Part shown: positions 32,112 to 40,345 of the stretch, piece after piece
Numbering within the stretch: position 1 is the first letter of the stretch
Layout of the letters: each line of letters begins with the position of its first letter
DNA from: Myxococcales bacterium
GTDB taxonomy: Bacteria; Myxococcota_A; Bradymonadia; UBA7976; UBA1532
Direction of reading: 5' to 3'
Assembly: GCA_020633465.1 (NCBI GenBank)
Contig: JACKDN010000048.1
Coordinates: forward strand, 1 to 40,579
Length of the DNA stretch: 40,579 bases
The notes under the pieces: generated by a model
Told to the model about the DNA's origin: nothing
Database searches by the model: none
The model's input: only the letters and a program-made list of their open reading frames with translations
Made by a program: the position numbers and the translations under genes

Positions 32112-33367
32112 GGCGCCCCCCCTTCATCGCGCAGGCGCAGCACCACTGCCGCGTCGCGCCCGTTCATCGAGCGCAGCGTCACCGCCACCGCGCCCATCTC
32201 GCCCTCACACTCCAGGGTGGTCGCGTGCGGCCCCGGCGGCGGCAGCCCCTCGGCGCCCGGCAGATCGACCTCGACGAAGCCCACCGGCTCGACGCTCAGC
32301 GTGGCCCCGCAGGGCAGGGTGACCTCGCCGGCCAGCCCGTCGCGCGGCACCGGAACGATCGCGGCCCGCCGGTCGGCGCCCAGGACCAACCCATCGAGCC
32401 CCGCGCGTCCGCCGTCGACCGGGCGGAGCGTCACCGGCGCCCCCAGGTCGAGCACCGTCGCCGCGTAGACGGCGTCGCTCAGGTAGCGCCAGCCGCTCGA
32501 GAAGCCGGGCGGGGCGTGCGTCACGTCGACGTCCAGCCGCAGCCCCGCGCCGCGCACCAGCGCCACCGTGCCGGGCACGTCCGGGAGGCCCGCGATCGCG
32601 AAGTCACCCGCACCCGACGCCGGACCCACCCAGGTGCGCTGCGGCCCGATGGCCGGCTCGAACACCACCCACCACGCGCCCTCCGCGGCGCCGGGCGCGC
32701 TGCCCTCGAGCACCGCCTCGCCGACCGGCAGCGTCACCAGCCCGGTGCGCGCGCGGCCGCCGCCCTCGGCCGTGACGCGCGTGGCCAGGACGTCGGGCGT
32801 GCCCGTGTCGAACAGACGCTCGACCGCGACGGTCGACGGGCAGTCCTCGTCGCGCGTGTCGGCCTCACCCGCCGGCGCGACGGGCTGCACGGACACCCGC
32901 GCCACCCGCGGCGCCGGCACCACCCGGTCGTCCAGTCCCAGCGTGGCCGCATCGAAGCCGGGCGGCAGGTGCGTCTCCCAGGTGCCTTCGTATTCCAGCG
33001 CGATGACCGGCCCGTCGGGCGGCGGTGTCGCTGCGCAGGGGGGCGGCGCCGCGTCGAAGACCGGCGGCCCCGCGTCGATGATCGCTGCGTCGACCCGCGC
33101 GCCCGCGTCCACCGGCGCGCCGTCCACGCGCGCAGCGTCGCCCGTCGCCGCGTCGGTCGGCTGCGCGTCGGACGCCGCCCCGTCTATGTCCGGCCCCCGA
33201 TCGGCCCGCACCGCGCCGTCCACCGACGCCGCGTCCATCGGCGCCGCGTCCATCGGCGCCGCGTCCCCGGCCGCGCCGTCGAGCCCCGCCTCGGGGCCGT
33301 CGTCGCTGCCGCCGCCGCAGCCCGCCGCGGCCAGCGCCCAAAGCGCCCATCCCCATCGTCGCGTCAT
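32108..33367 (-). CDS. Asp/Ala-linker lipoprotein, unknown function
   Basis: 419 residues from ATG 33367, preceded by AAGGGGGACACC. A longer upstream frame lacks a signal. The lipobox is AAGC (Cys17). A long low-complexity linker (about 18-110) is built from repeats such as DAAPMDAAPMDAAS and carries visible tandem DNA repeats. The rest is beta-rich, with a few Cys and repeated Val/Gly-rich strands. It carries carboxypeptidase-regulatory-like turns (LPDVPGTVALVRGAGLRLDV) but no catalytic motif. It is translationally coupled to the downstream metalloprotease lipoprotein, so it may be a partner, inhibitor or co-assembled surface subunit. Confidence 0.8.
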   Translation of the reverse strand: MTRRWGWALWALAAAGCGGGSDDGPEAGLDGAAGDAAPMDAAPMDAASVDGAVRADRGPDIDGAASDAQPTDAATGDAARVDGAPVDAGARVDAAIIDAGPPVFDAAPPPCAATPPPDGPVIALEYEGTWETHLPPGFDAATLGLDDRVVPAPRVARVSVQPVAPAGEADTRDEDCPSTVAVERLFDTGTPDVLATRVTAEGGGRARTGLVTLPVGEAVLEGSAPGAAEGAWWVVFEPAIGPQRTWVGPASGAGDFAIAGLPDVPGTVALVRGAGLRLDVDVTHAPPGFSSGWRYLSDAVYAATVLDLGAPVTLRPVDGGRAGLDGLVLGADRRAAIVPVPRDGLAGEVTLPCGATLSVEPVGFVEVDLPGAEGLPPPGPHATTLECEGEMGAVAVTLRSMNGRDAAVVLRLRDEGGAP

Positions 33368-33710
33368 GGTGTCCCCCTTTGGCCCCGCCAGCGTGCGCCG
33401 CGCGTGGCGCCGCCACCCGAGCTTCAGAAGGACGTACCGGGCGCGCCCTGCGTTTCTTTGCACCGCGTTGCGCCGCGCGCGGCCGCCATGCCCGGCCGGG
33501 GTCGGCCCCAAGAGACAACCAATCCGCCACGGGGTCGGAGCAAACAAACGAACTTACTTGCGAGATCGTCCAGTTTCGTGTGCGCGCAGAATCCGCCACG
33601 GGGTCGGAGCAAACAAACGAACTTACTTGCGAGATCGTCCAGTTTCGTGTGCGCGCAGCGTTCGCCCCGCCCCGCTTGCGTGCGACCCCCGAATCTGGAA
33701 CTGATCGCCC
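33368..33710. other. 343 bp divergent intergenic region
   Basis: It separates the operon starting at 33367 (minus) from the ankyrin gene at 33711 (plus). Apart from the two 69 bp repeats at 33521-33658 it holds no gene. Promoters for both directions must lie here, but I find no convincing hexamer pair. Confidence 0.6.
33521..33658 (+). repeat. Two perfect 69 bp tandem repeats
   Basis: Units 33521-33589 and 33590-33658 are identical. Each starts AATCCGCCACGGGGTCGGAG, contains an AT-richer middle (CAAACAAACGAACTTACTTG), and ends GTGTGCGCGCAG. The first half recurs at 35524-35558. The local base composition is clearly different from the surrounding coding DNA. Confidence 0.92.
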
Positions 33711-35492
33711 ATGCGCCGAACCACCCGCCTGTCCCTCCCCCTGCTTCTCGCCTGTCTCGGCTGCGCCGGCCCCTCGCTGCACACCCACGTCGAGCAGGAC
33801 ACCTGGCAACCCGACGCCGTGCGCGCGTTGGCCGCTGGCGGGGCCGACTTGAACGCCTCCGACCCCGAGGGCCACACGCCGCTGTGGCTGGCCATCCGAA
33901 AGGGTGACCCCGCGCGGGTGAAGTTGCTGCTCGATCTGGGCGCCGATGCCAACGGGATACCCGACGCGCCGGGCGCCGATCCGCCGTTGGTGTACGCGGC
34001 CGACTGGGAACGCGCCGACCTCGTGAAGCTGCTGCTCGATCACGGCGCCCGCCCCGAGCTGCGGCGGCCCGACCCCATCGTCCAGAAGCCCAACGCGTTC
34101 GAGACGGCGGTGAAGCGCGAGGAGCTGGACATCGCGGTCCTGGTGGGCCTTCCCGCCGCGCAGCGCGCCGAGGCGCCGGCGTACGAGGCCCTGATGCGCG
34201 CGGCGTTCGAGGGGAAGCCGGACGAGGTGAAGCGCCGCGCGGCCGCGCTGACGGTGCGCTTCGACGACTTCCCCGCGCCCAGCCTCCTGGCGTTGTTGTA
34301 CGCGTGGCCGCAGGAGAAGCCGCGTCCGGCCCAGCCCGCCGCCGCGCTGTTCGAGGCCGGCTACCGACCCACGCCGGGCGACATCGAGTGGCTGGGCCGC
34401 CACCTCGACCAGGTGATCGCCGGCGGAGACGCGGCCACCTTCGACGCGTTGATGGACGCCGCCCCGACCTGGACCGAGGACGGTCAGCTGCCGCCGAGTC
34501 TGGTGCCGTCCATCGTGAAGACGTGGGTCGACGACAAGGACGTGCGTGCCGACGCAGGTTGGGAGGCGATGCTGATCCGCGCCCTCGGAGCCGGCGCCGA
34601 TCCCAACGCGCCCAGCGGCACCACGACGCCCCTGCACCTGGCCTGCAGCCACCGCGACGTCACGCCCGCGGCCACCGAAGCGCTGCTGCGCGCCGGCGCG
34701 AAGCCCGACGCCCCGAACGCCGACGGCGATCTGCCCATCCACGCCGCGCTCGAGGCCGCCTACGGCGACGTCGAGGATCCCGCGGTCGCCCTGTGCGTCG
34801 CGGCGCACTGGGCCGCCGGCCTCGACGTCGACGCGGCCAACCGCAACGGCGACACCCCGCTGATGCTCGCGGCCGACAAGCGTCGAGGCGAGATGGTGAA
34901 GCTCCTCCTGAGCTATGGCGCCGACCCCACGCGCACCAACGCCAAGGGCGAGACGGCGTACTTCCTGGCCCTGGCGAGCCCCCTGCACCGAAGTGACAGC
35001 CTCGCGCAGGATGCCCTGGCCGCCGTCAGCACGCTGACCGCCACCGAGAAGGCCACGCTGGACAAGCGGCTGAAGGATCGCGCCGACTACTATCGCTACG
35101 TGCGCTGGGCCGACGCCCACCGCGAGGAGATCGAGGCGGCCAAGAAGCGGCTGGCCGACGCGAAGCGTCTCGAGCGGGAGACCGCCCGCGCGCGCGCCGC
35201 CGCCGAGGCCGCGGCGAAGGCCAAGGCCGAGCAGGCGGCCGCCGCCCAGGCCGAGCGCGAGCGCCGCTTCCGCGCCCCCGTCGAGGCCCCCGCCGATGCC
35301 TTCCGCCGCTCGTACCGCGAGAACCTGTCGCCCGCCGGCGGCTGCCCCGGCGCCTCGAGCGGCTGCGGCGGCGCGTGCTGCCCGCCCGGCTGCACCTGCT
35401 GCACCGCCGCCGGCTACCAACGCTGCCTGTGCCCCCGCGGCGGGCTGCTGATCCGCGGCTGCCCGAGCGGGTCGAAGAGCGTCGCGTTCTGA
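33711..35492 (+). CDS. Ankyrin-repeat lipoprotein with Cys-rich C-terminus
   Basis: 593 residues from ATG 33711; no strong ribosome site is visible. A lipoprotein signal ends CLGC (Cys18). Ankyrin repeats occur at about 55-120 (GHTPLWLAIRKGDPARVKLL) and about 300-430 (TTPLHLACSHRD, GDTPLMLAADKRRGEMVKLL), separated by a degenerate helical stretch. About 455-540 is a charged, Ala-rich coiled coil. The last 50 residues are Cys-rich (CGGACCPPGCTCC). The protein is likely an exported protein-interaction scaffold anchored to a membrane. The gene is flanked by copies of the same intergenic repeat, so it could have moved as a unit. Confidence 0.85.
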   Translation: MRRTTRLSLPLLLACLGCAGPSLHTHVEQDTWQPDAVRALAAGGADLNASDPEGHTPLWLAIRKGDPARVKLLLDLGADANGIPDAPGADPPLVYAADWERADLVKLLLDHGARPELRRPDPIVQKPNAFETAVKREELDIAVLVGLPAAQRAEAPAYEALMRAAFEGKPDEVKRRAAALTVRFDDFPAPSLLALLYAWPQEKPRPAQPAAALFEAGYRPTPGDIEWLGRHLDQVIAGGDAATFDALMDAAPTWTEDGQLPPSLVPSIVKTWVDDKDVRADAGWEAMLIRALGAGADPNAPSGTTTPLHLACSHRDVTPAATEALLRAGAKPDAPNADGDLPIHAALEAAYGDVEDPAVALCVAAHWAAGLDVDAANRNGDTPLMLAADKRRGEMVKLLLSYGADPTRTNAKGETAYFLALASPLHRSDSLAQDALAAVSTLTATEKATLDKRLKDRADYYRYVRWADAHREEIEAAKKRLADAKRLERETARARAAAEAAAKAKAEQAAAAQAERERRFRAPVEAPADAFRRSYRENLSPAGGCPGASSGCGGACCPPGCTCCTAAGYQRCLCPRGGLLIRGCPSGSKSVAF

Positions 35493-35523
35493 CGCCGAGC
35501 CTCACCGGGTCCCCGCGAGGTCC

Positions 35524-35558
35524 CCACGGGGTCGGAGCAAACAAACGAACTTACTTGC
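35524..35558 (+). repeat. Third, partial copy of the 69 bp repeat
   Basis: 35 bases are identical to the first half of the tandem units at 33521-33658 and in the same orientation. The next 30 bases are only loosely similar (GTCCACTCT against GTCCAGTTT). It sits between the convergent ankyrin and photolyase genes. Confidence 0.88.
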
Positions 35559-35624
35559 CTCGACGTCCACTCTATTGCCCTGTCGCGCGCCCCAACGACC
35601 CGACGGCCCACCGCGCCCGGCGCA

Positions 35625-37289
35625 TCACCGCACCAGCGCCTCCGGTGACAGCCGCTCGCCGGCCTGAAGCGCCGCGCGCACCGCCTCGAACACGCGCGCG
35701 TCCTCGGCGCGCTCGTCCGCCGCGCGCCTTCGGCAGCTGGCCAGCTGCAGCTTCGTGCGCCGGTTGTCGGCCAACGCTGCGTCGTTGCGCGCGAGGAAGG
35801 CCCAGTACAGCCGCGTGATGGGGCACGTCGACTTCGGATCGAACGCGCAGCCCTCGCAGTAGTCGCTCATCCGGTCGATGTAAGCGGCGCCCGCCACGTA
35901 GGGCTTGGTGGTCATCACGTCGCCCGCGCCGAAGGTGCCCATGCCCAGCACGTTGGGCTCGACCACCCAGTCATAGGCGTCGACGTAGGCCACCCAGAAC
36001 CAGTCGGCCAGGTCGCGCGGCGCCACGCCCAGCAGGGTCGCGAGGTTGGCCAGCACCATCAGGCGGGGGATGTGATGGGTGTAGCCCGTGGCCCACAGCT
36101 CGCTCGCCACCGTGTCGAGGCAGCTCAGCCCGCTCTCGACGCCCCAGAAGGCGGGGGGCACGGGGTCGGCGCCGGCCAGCGCCTGCGGATCGGCACCGCC
36201 GTCGCCGCCCGCGGCCGGCCACGCCTCGCCGCGCCACTGCGCCCAGCCCCCGTCGCCCGCGTGCTCTCGCACCTGAACGCCGCGCAATGTACGGAAGCCA
36301 TCGGTCACCGCGTGCACGTGCCGCACGAACTCCCGCCACCCCAGCAGCTGGCGGACGAAGCCCTCTTTGCTGTTCAGCGGCACGTCGAGCGCGAGCGCGT
36401 CGTCCAGCACGCGCCGCGCGGACAGCCGCTGCAGGTTCAGCAGCGGCGACAGTCGCGTGTGGAACAGGCTGTGGCTGCGCCGGCTCATCGCGTCTTCGTA
36501 GGGGCCGAAGTGGGGCAGGCACTCGGCCTTCGCCCAGGCCCACACGCGCTCGGCGTCGGCCTGCGTGGCGGGCAACGCCCGCAAGTCGAGCTGGCCCGGG
36601 TGGTGCCCGAAGCGTTCCCGGATCAGGTCACCCACCTCCTGCGTGATCGCGTCCGGCTCGAAGGCCGGCGGCGTGGGCGCGGCCGGTTCGCCCTTCCAGG
36701 GCTGCCGGTTGTCCCCGTCGAAGCTGAAGCGGCCGCCCTCGGGCTTGCCCTCGGCGTCCATCAGCGCGCCCGTCCGGCGGCGCAGGTGCCGGTAGAAGCG
36801 ATCCATGCGCCAGGGCGGCGCCTCGCCGCAGCCTTTGACGAAGTCGTCGCGCGTGGTCAACCAACCGTCGTGTTCGAGCGGCACGATCGCGCCCTCGTCC
36901 ACCAGCGGCCGAAGGTCGGCGCGCAGCTCGCGCTCGGCCGGCGCCATCACCGCCAGCGGCCCCAGCTCGGCCGCCAGCGGACGCAGCGTCTCGCGGTAGC
37001 TCGCCGTGCGCGCGACGACGTGGCGGACCGCGACGCCGCGCTCGGCCAGCTCGAGCGCGAAGTGCCGTCCGTTCGCCAGTACGTAAGCCAGCTTCTGCTG
37101 GTGGTAGGGGCGGCGCGCCGCCTTGCCGGGGTGCTCGACGAGCACCACGCCCAGCTCACCGGGCGGCACCTCCGCGAGCGGCCCCAGGTGGTGCCCCAGC
37201 TGATCGTAAGGCAGGTACAGCCAGCGCCGGCCGGCGGGCTCCGGGTTGGCGGCGGCGAGGCGGCGGGCGAACGGGCTCGAGTGCGACAT
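35625..37289 (-). CDS. phrB: Iron-sulfur bacterial cryptochrome/photolyase, (6-4) type
   Basis: 554 residues from ATG 37289. It has the N-terminal DPRP Rossmann domain (WLYLPYDQLGHHLGPL), a helical FAD-binding domain (HTRLSPLLNLQRLS, TGYTHHIPRLMVLANLATLLG, WVVEPNVLGMGTFG), and the four Cys ligands of the [4Fe-4S] cluster: Cys390, Cys478, Cys481 and Cys489. The 88-residue and 3-residue spacings equal those of Agrobacterium PhrB. The last gap is shorter (8 against 13), a loop variant within the family. It should repair UV (6-4) photoproducts using blue light, FAD and a lumazine-type antenna. It carries about 50 more C-terminal residues than the shortest members. Confidence 0.93.
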   Translation of the reverse strand: MSHSSPFARRLAAANPEPAGRRWLYLPYDQLGHHLGPLAEVPPGELGVVLVEHPGKAARRPYHQQKLAYVLANGRHFALELAERGVAVRHVVARTASYRETLRPLAAELGPLAVMAPAERELRADLRPLVDEGAIVPLEHDGWLTTRDDFVKGCGEAPPWRMDRFYRHLRRRTGALMDAEGKPEGGRFSFDGDNRQPWKGEPAAPTPPAFEPDAITQEVGDLIRERFGHHPGQLDLRALPATQADAERVWAWAKAECLPHFGPYEDAMSRRSHSLFHTRLSPLLNLQRLSARRVLDDALALDVPLNSKEGFVRQLLGWREFVRHVHAVTDGFRTLRGVQVREHAGDGGWAQWRGEAWPAAGGDGGADPQALAGADPVPPAFWGVESGLSCLDTVASELWATGYTHHIPRLMVLANLATLLGVAPRDLADWFWVAYVDAYDWVVEPNVLGMGTFGAGDVMTTKPYVAGAAYIDRMSDYCEGCAFDPKSTCPITRLYWAFLARNDAALADNRRTKLQLASCRRRAADERAEDARVFEAVRAALQAGERLSPEALVR

Positions 37290-37436
37290 CGCGACAGGAA
37301 ACGCGAGGGTGTGGCGAGGTCGCGGCCGCTCGGGGCGCCCCTCGCCCGCCTACGAGGATGCGCATCGGGTCCAGCCCCACTCGGGCCTGCGAGCGTGTCG
37401 GACCCCTCGCCGCCGCGGCGCCGACGCACGGGCCCG

Positions 37437-38750
37437 TCAGTCGAACCACACCCGGTCGAGCACGTGGTAGGCCGGCTGCCGCGAGGGCTGCGGACAGTTG
37501 CCGCACTGATCGGCCGTCGGCGCCGCCGTGCCGATGCGCAGCAGCCCTCGCTGCCCGGCGTGCGCCGCCGCGTCCAGATCGAGCGTGAGATCCCGAAAGC
37601 CCGACCAGACGTAGCCGACGCCGTCGACCTCGACCGACTCGAGGCCCGCGTCGGCCGGCCAGGGGAACGCGAGCGACGCGCTCGCGACGCCGGTCGCGAA
37701 GGCGGCGGCCGCCTCGAAGGCCGCGTTGCCGGCGCCATCGGCGGGGTGCAGGGTCGCCGCCGAGAGGTGCATCCGGGTGGCGTCGACCGGCGGCCGCACG
37801 CCGCCCGTCGCCCGACCGTCGGCGGCGTCGAAGCCGAAGGGCAGGACGATCATCGCCCCGCCCGTCGGCGCGGCGATCGGTCCCAGGGCCGCCTCGACGC
37901 GCACCGGCAGCCCGCCGTCGAAGGGCGACGGGCCGTCGGCGAAGTCGGTGTCCGCCTCGATGAACCGCGCCGGCGCCGGCGGCGCCGCCAGCTCGACCTC
38001 GCCCGGCGCGATCAGCGCGTTGCCCGCCAGATCCCGCACGTCGGCCACCACGAGGCGGCCCTGCTCACCCAACCCCAGCGGTGGGTCCAGCGTCAGCGTG
38101 AACGACGCCGCCGCGCCGGACGCCGACGCCGGCGCCTCGACGCGCAGCCCGCCGCCGGGCTCGGCCCCCTCCCAACGCGCGCCGGCGCGCACCGCGTCCA
38201 CCGCGACGGGCTCCGAGAACCGCGCCCGGACGCTCTGCGCCGGCCAGTCGCCCACCACCGTCAGGGTCACCGTCGGCCCGGCCCCGTCCGGCTCGCCCGG
38301 CAGCGCGGCCGCGATGTCCCAGCTCTGCTCGGCGTCGGTGATGCGGAGCGTCGCCGACGCCTCCAGCCGCGCCGTCGTGCGCGCCGCGTCGACCGTCAGG
38401 TGCGTCACCGTGAGCGACCAGAACCGCTCGGCCGTCGTGCGCGTGAACACCAAGCCGGGCGACCACGCCGCCGCCAGCTCGCCCGCCGTCGCTCGCTGCC
38501 AGCCCAGCTGAGGCGGCGTGTCGGCGCCGAGCACCGCGACGTAGCCCACGCCGTCGCGGACGATGAGCAGCAGCGCCGGATCGCCGAACGCATCGAGGTC
38601 GACCGGCGGCATCCCCGCCCGCACCTCGACCGCGTCCCGGTCCAGGCGAAACGACCAGACGCCGTCGGCCGCCGCGCCACCGCCAGCGTCGTCCCCGCCG
38701 CACGCGGCGAGCGCGAAGAGAGCCATCCAAGCGAAGCGAGAGGCCTTCAT
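37437..38750 (-). CDS. Lipoprotein with Big_5/Ig-like module
   Basis: 437 residues from ATG 38750, preceded by GGAGTCGGTG. The lipobox is LAAC (Cys17), followed by GGDDAGGG. Residues about 120-270 contain Ig-like strands with the Big_5 hallmarks RFSEPVAVDAV and DVRDLAGNALI, as in the large lipoprotein at 2370. The C-terminal 150 residues are beta-rich and end with a Cys pair (CGNCPQP), followed by a short tail. No catalytic motif is visible. It is probably a surface-exposed binding or structural protein. It lies 147 bp upstream of the photolyase start on the same strand. Confidence 0.8.
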   Translation of the reverse strand: MKASRFAWMALFALAACGGDDAGGGAAADGVWSFRLDRDAVEVRAGMPPVDLDAFGDPALLLIVRDGVGYVAVLGADTPPQLGWQRATAGELAAAWSPGLVFTRTTAERFWSLTVTHLTVDAARTTARLEASATLRITDAEQSWDIAAALPGEPDGAGPTVTLTVVGDWPAQSVRARFSEPVAVDAVRAGARWEGAEPGGGLRVEAPASASGAAASFTLTLDPPLGLGEQGRLVVADVRDLAGNALIAPGEVELAAPPAPARFIEADTDFADGPSPFDGGLPVRVEAALGPIAAPTGGAMIVLPFGFDAADGRATGGVRPPVDATRMHLSAATLHPADGAGNAAFEAAAAFATGVASASLAFPWPADAGLESVEVDGVGYVWSGFRDLTLDLDAAAHAGQRGLLRIGTAAPTADQCGNCPQPSRQPAYHVLDRVWFD

Positions 38751-38957
38751 CACCGACTCCGTCCTGCCCCGGCGAGACCGAGCGTGCCGGACGCGCGCTC
38801 GGCCGCACAAGCCGACGGGCGCGCGAATCGACCGGGCGCACCCGGTCGACGCCGCCGAGCGCCGCGACGCCGCGCCGACCGAGCCGTGCTGCTTGCCCGC
38901 CCGAAGAGCGCGCGATGCACGCCATTCCTGGATGTCCGGACACAGATGACGACATCC

Positions 38958-38974
38958 TTCCTTCAATCAAGGAA
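38958..38974. promoter_or_regulatory. Small inverted repeat upstream of ATPase gene
   Basis: TTCCTT-caatc-AAGGAA is a perfect 6 bp inverted repeat with a 5 bp spacer. It lies in the least GC-rich stretch nearby (38940-39005), about 50 bp before the -10 element at 39013. It is a possible operator. Confidence 0.4.
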
Positions 38975-39012
38975 AGCCTACCCGTCATCTTTCCTTCTTT
39001 TTCCACGGAGCG

Positions 39013-39018
39013 TATCCT
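39013..39018 (+). promoter_or_regulatory. -10 element implying leaderless ATPase mRNA
   Basis: TATCCT ends seven bases before the ATG at 39026, and no ribosome site is present. Transcription would start at or next to the start codon. Confidence 0.4.
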
Positions 39019-39025
39019 GGCGCCC

Positions 39026-40327
39026 ATGAGCATTCGCGCCGCCACCGACGCCCTGGTCGCCAACTTCGAAGAGCGCTCGGTGCCGGCCGTGACCCCCCGC
39101 GATCTGATGCTGCCCGGCCTGCCCGGCAAGGCGGACGCCGTGATCGGCATGCGCCGGGTGGGCAAGACCTGGCTGTGCTGGCAGCGCATCGCCGAGCTGT
39201 TGGCGCAGGGCATCCCACGCTCGCAGATGCTGTACGTGAACTTCGAGGACGAGCGACTGCTGCCCCTCGAAGCCGACGCGCTGCACGAGGTGTCCGACGC
39301 GCACTACCGCCGCCACCCGGCCTCGCGCCAGCAGCCCGTCCACTGGTTCTTCGACGAGATCCAGAACGTGCCCGGCTGGGAGCGCTACGTCCGCCGCCTG
39401 CTCGACGAGCAGCTCGGACCGATCGTCGTCACCGGCTCGTCGGCGAAGCTGCTGGGCCGCGAGGTGGCCACCAGCCTGCGCGGCCGCAGCCTGGCGAGCG
39501 AGCTTTCTCCCTTCAGCTTCGCCGAGTACCTGCGCCACCACGGCGTCGAGCAGCCGGCGCGCTGGCCACCGTCCGACCGCGCCCGAGCCCACCTCGAGAA
39601 CGCCCTCGGCGACTACCTGAACGTGGGCGGCTTCCCCGAGGTGCAGTCACTCGAGCCCCCCCTGCGTGTGCGCGTGCTGCAGGACTACGTCGACGTCGTC
39701 GTGTTCCGCGACGTCGTCGAGCGCCACGGCGTCACCAACATCGAGGCCCTCCGCTACCTGGTCCGCCGCCTGCTGAGCGCCCCCGCCGGCCGCTTCACCG
39801 TGCACCGCCTGTACAACGACCTGCGCTCGCAGGGTCGCCGCGTCAGCAAGGATCTGCTGTACGCCAGCCTCGACCACCTCGAGGACGCCTTCCTGTTCGT
39901 CACGATCACCATCGACGCCGAGTCCGAGCGCGCGCGCGCCTCGAACCCACGCAAGTGCTACCCCATCGACCCCGGCCTGGCCCGCGCGCACAGCTTCCGC
40001 GCCGACAACACGGGCCACCTGCTCGAGACGCTGGTGCTGCTGGCGCTGCGTCGCTGGGGCTACGACGCACGCTACCTGCAGGTGGACGACCTCGAGGTCG
40101 ACTTCATCGCCCGCCACCCCACCGAGCCGCCGCGCCTGGTGCAGGTGTGCGCTGACATGACCGATCAGGCGACCCGCGCGCGCGAGTTGCGCGCGCTGAG
40201 CGCCGGCATGAAGGCCCGGGGCTTCGACCGCGCCGAGGTGGTGACGCTGACCGGGGCCGAGACGCTGACCGTGGACGGCGGAACGGTCGACGTCGTGCCG
40301 GCCTGGCGGTGGCTGCTGGGCGCGTAG
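39026..40327 (+). CDS. AAA_14 ATPase with DUF4143 domain
   Basis: 433 residues from ATG 39026. The P-loop is GMRRVGKT (41-48), with a Walker B FFDEIQ (Asp110, Glu111) and a sensor VTGSSAKLL. This is followed by SLASELSPFSFAEYLR, the classic AAA_14 signature. The C-terminal half is DUF4143, a degenerate PD-(D/E)xK-like fold. The acidic strand LEVDFIA is present, but the following ExK is VQVC, so nuclease activity is unlikely. These proteins are common in accessory regions and often scattered by horizontal transfer. Their function is not settled, although they are commonly suspected to take part in DNA-related stress or toxin-antitoxin-like roles. Confidence 0.92.
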   Translation: MSIRAATDALVANFEERSVPAVTPRDLMLPGLPGKADAVIGMRRVGKTWLCWQRIAELLAQGIPRSQMLYVNFEDERLLPLEADALHEVSDAHYRRHPASRQQPVHWFFDEIQNVPGWERYVRRLLDEQLGPIVVTGSSAKLLGREVATSLRGRSLASELSPFSFAEYLRHHGVEQPARWPPSDRARAHLENALGDYLNVGGFPEVQSLEPPLRVRVLQDYVDVVVFRDVVERHGVTNIEALRYLVRRLLSAPAGRFTVHRLYNDLRSQGRRVSKDLLYASLDHLEDAFLFVTITIDAESERARASNPRKCYPIDPGLARAHSFRADNTGHLLETLVLLALRRWGYDARYLQVDDLEVDFIARHPTEPPRLVQVCADMTDQATRARELRALSAGMKARGFDRAEVVTLTGAETLTVDGGTVDVVPAWRWLLGA

Positions 40328-40332
40328 GCGCG

Positions 40333-40338
40333 TACACT
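40333..40338 (+). promoter_or_regulatory. -10 element implying leaderless mRNA for next gene
   Basis: TACACT is followed by seven bases and then the GTG at 40346, the same geometry as at 39013-39026. No ribosome site is visible. Confidence 0.4.
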
Positions 40339-40345
40339 TCGCCCC

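Noticed and set aside
33521..33658. CRISPR-like tandem repeats
   Set aside because: Only two adjacent identical 69 bp units exist, without unique spacers or cas genes. They are a tandem duplication of an intergenic repeat.
36072..39029. A 985-codon frame on the plus strand
   Set aside because: It is antisense to the photolyase and the Ig-like lipoprotein; composition is Arg/His-rich without recognisable motifs.
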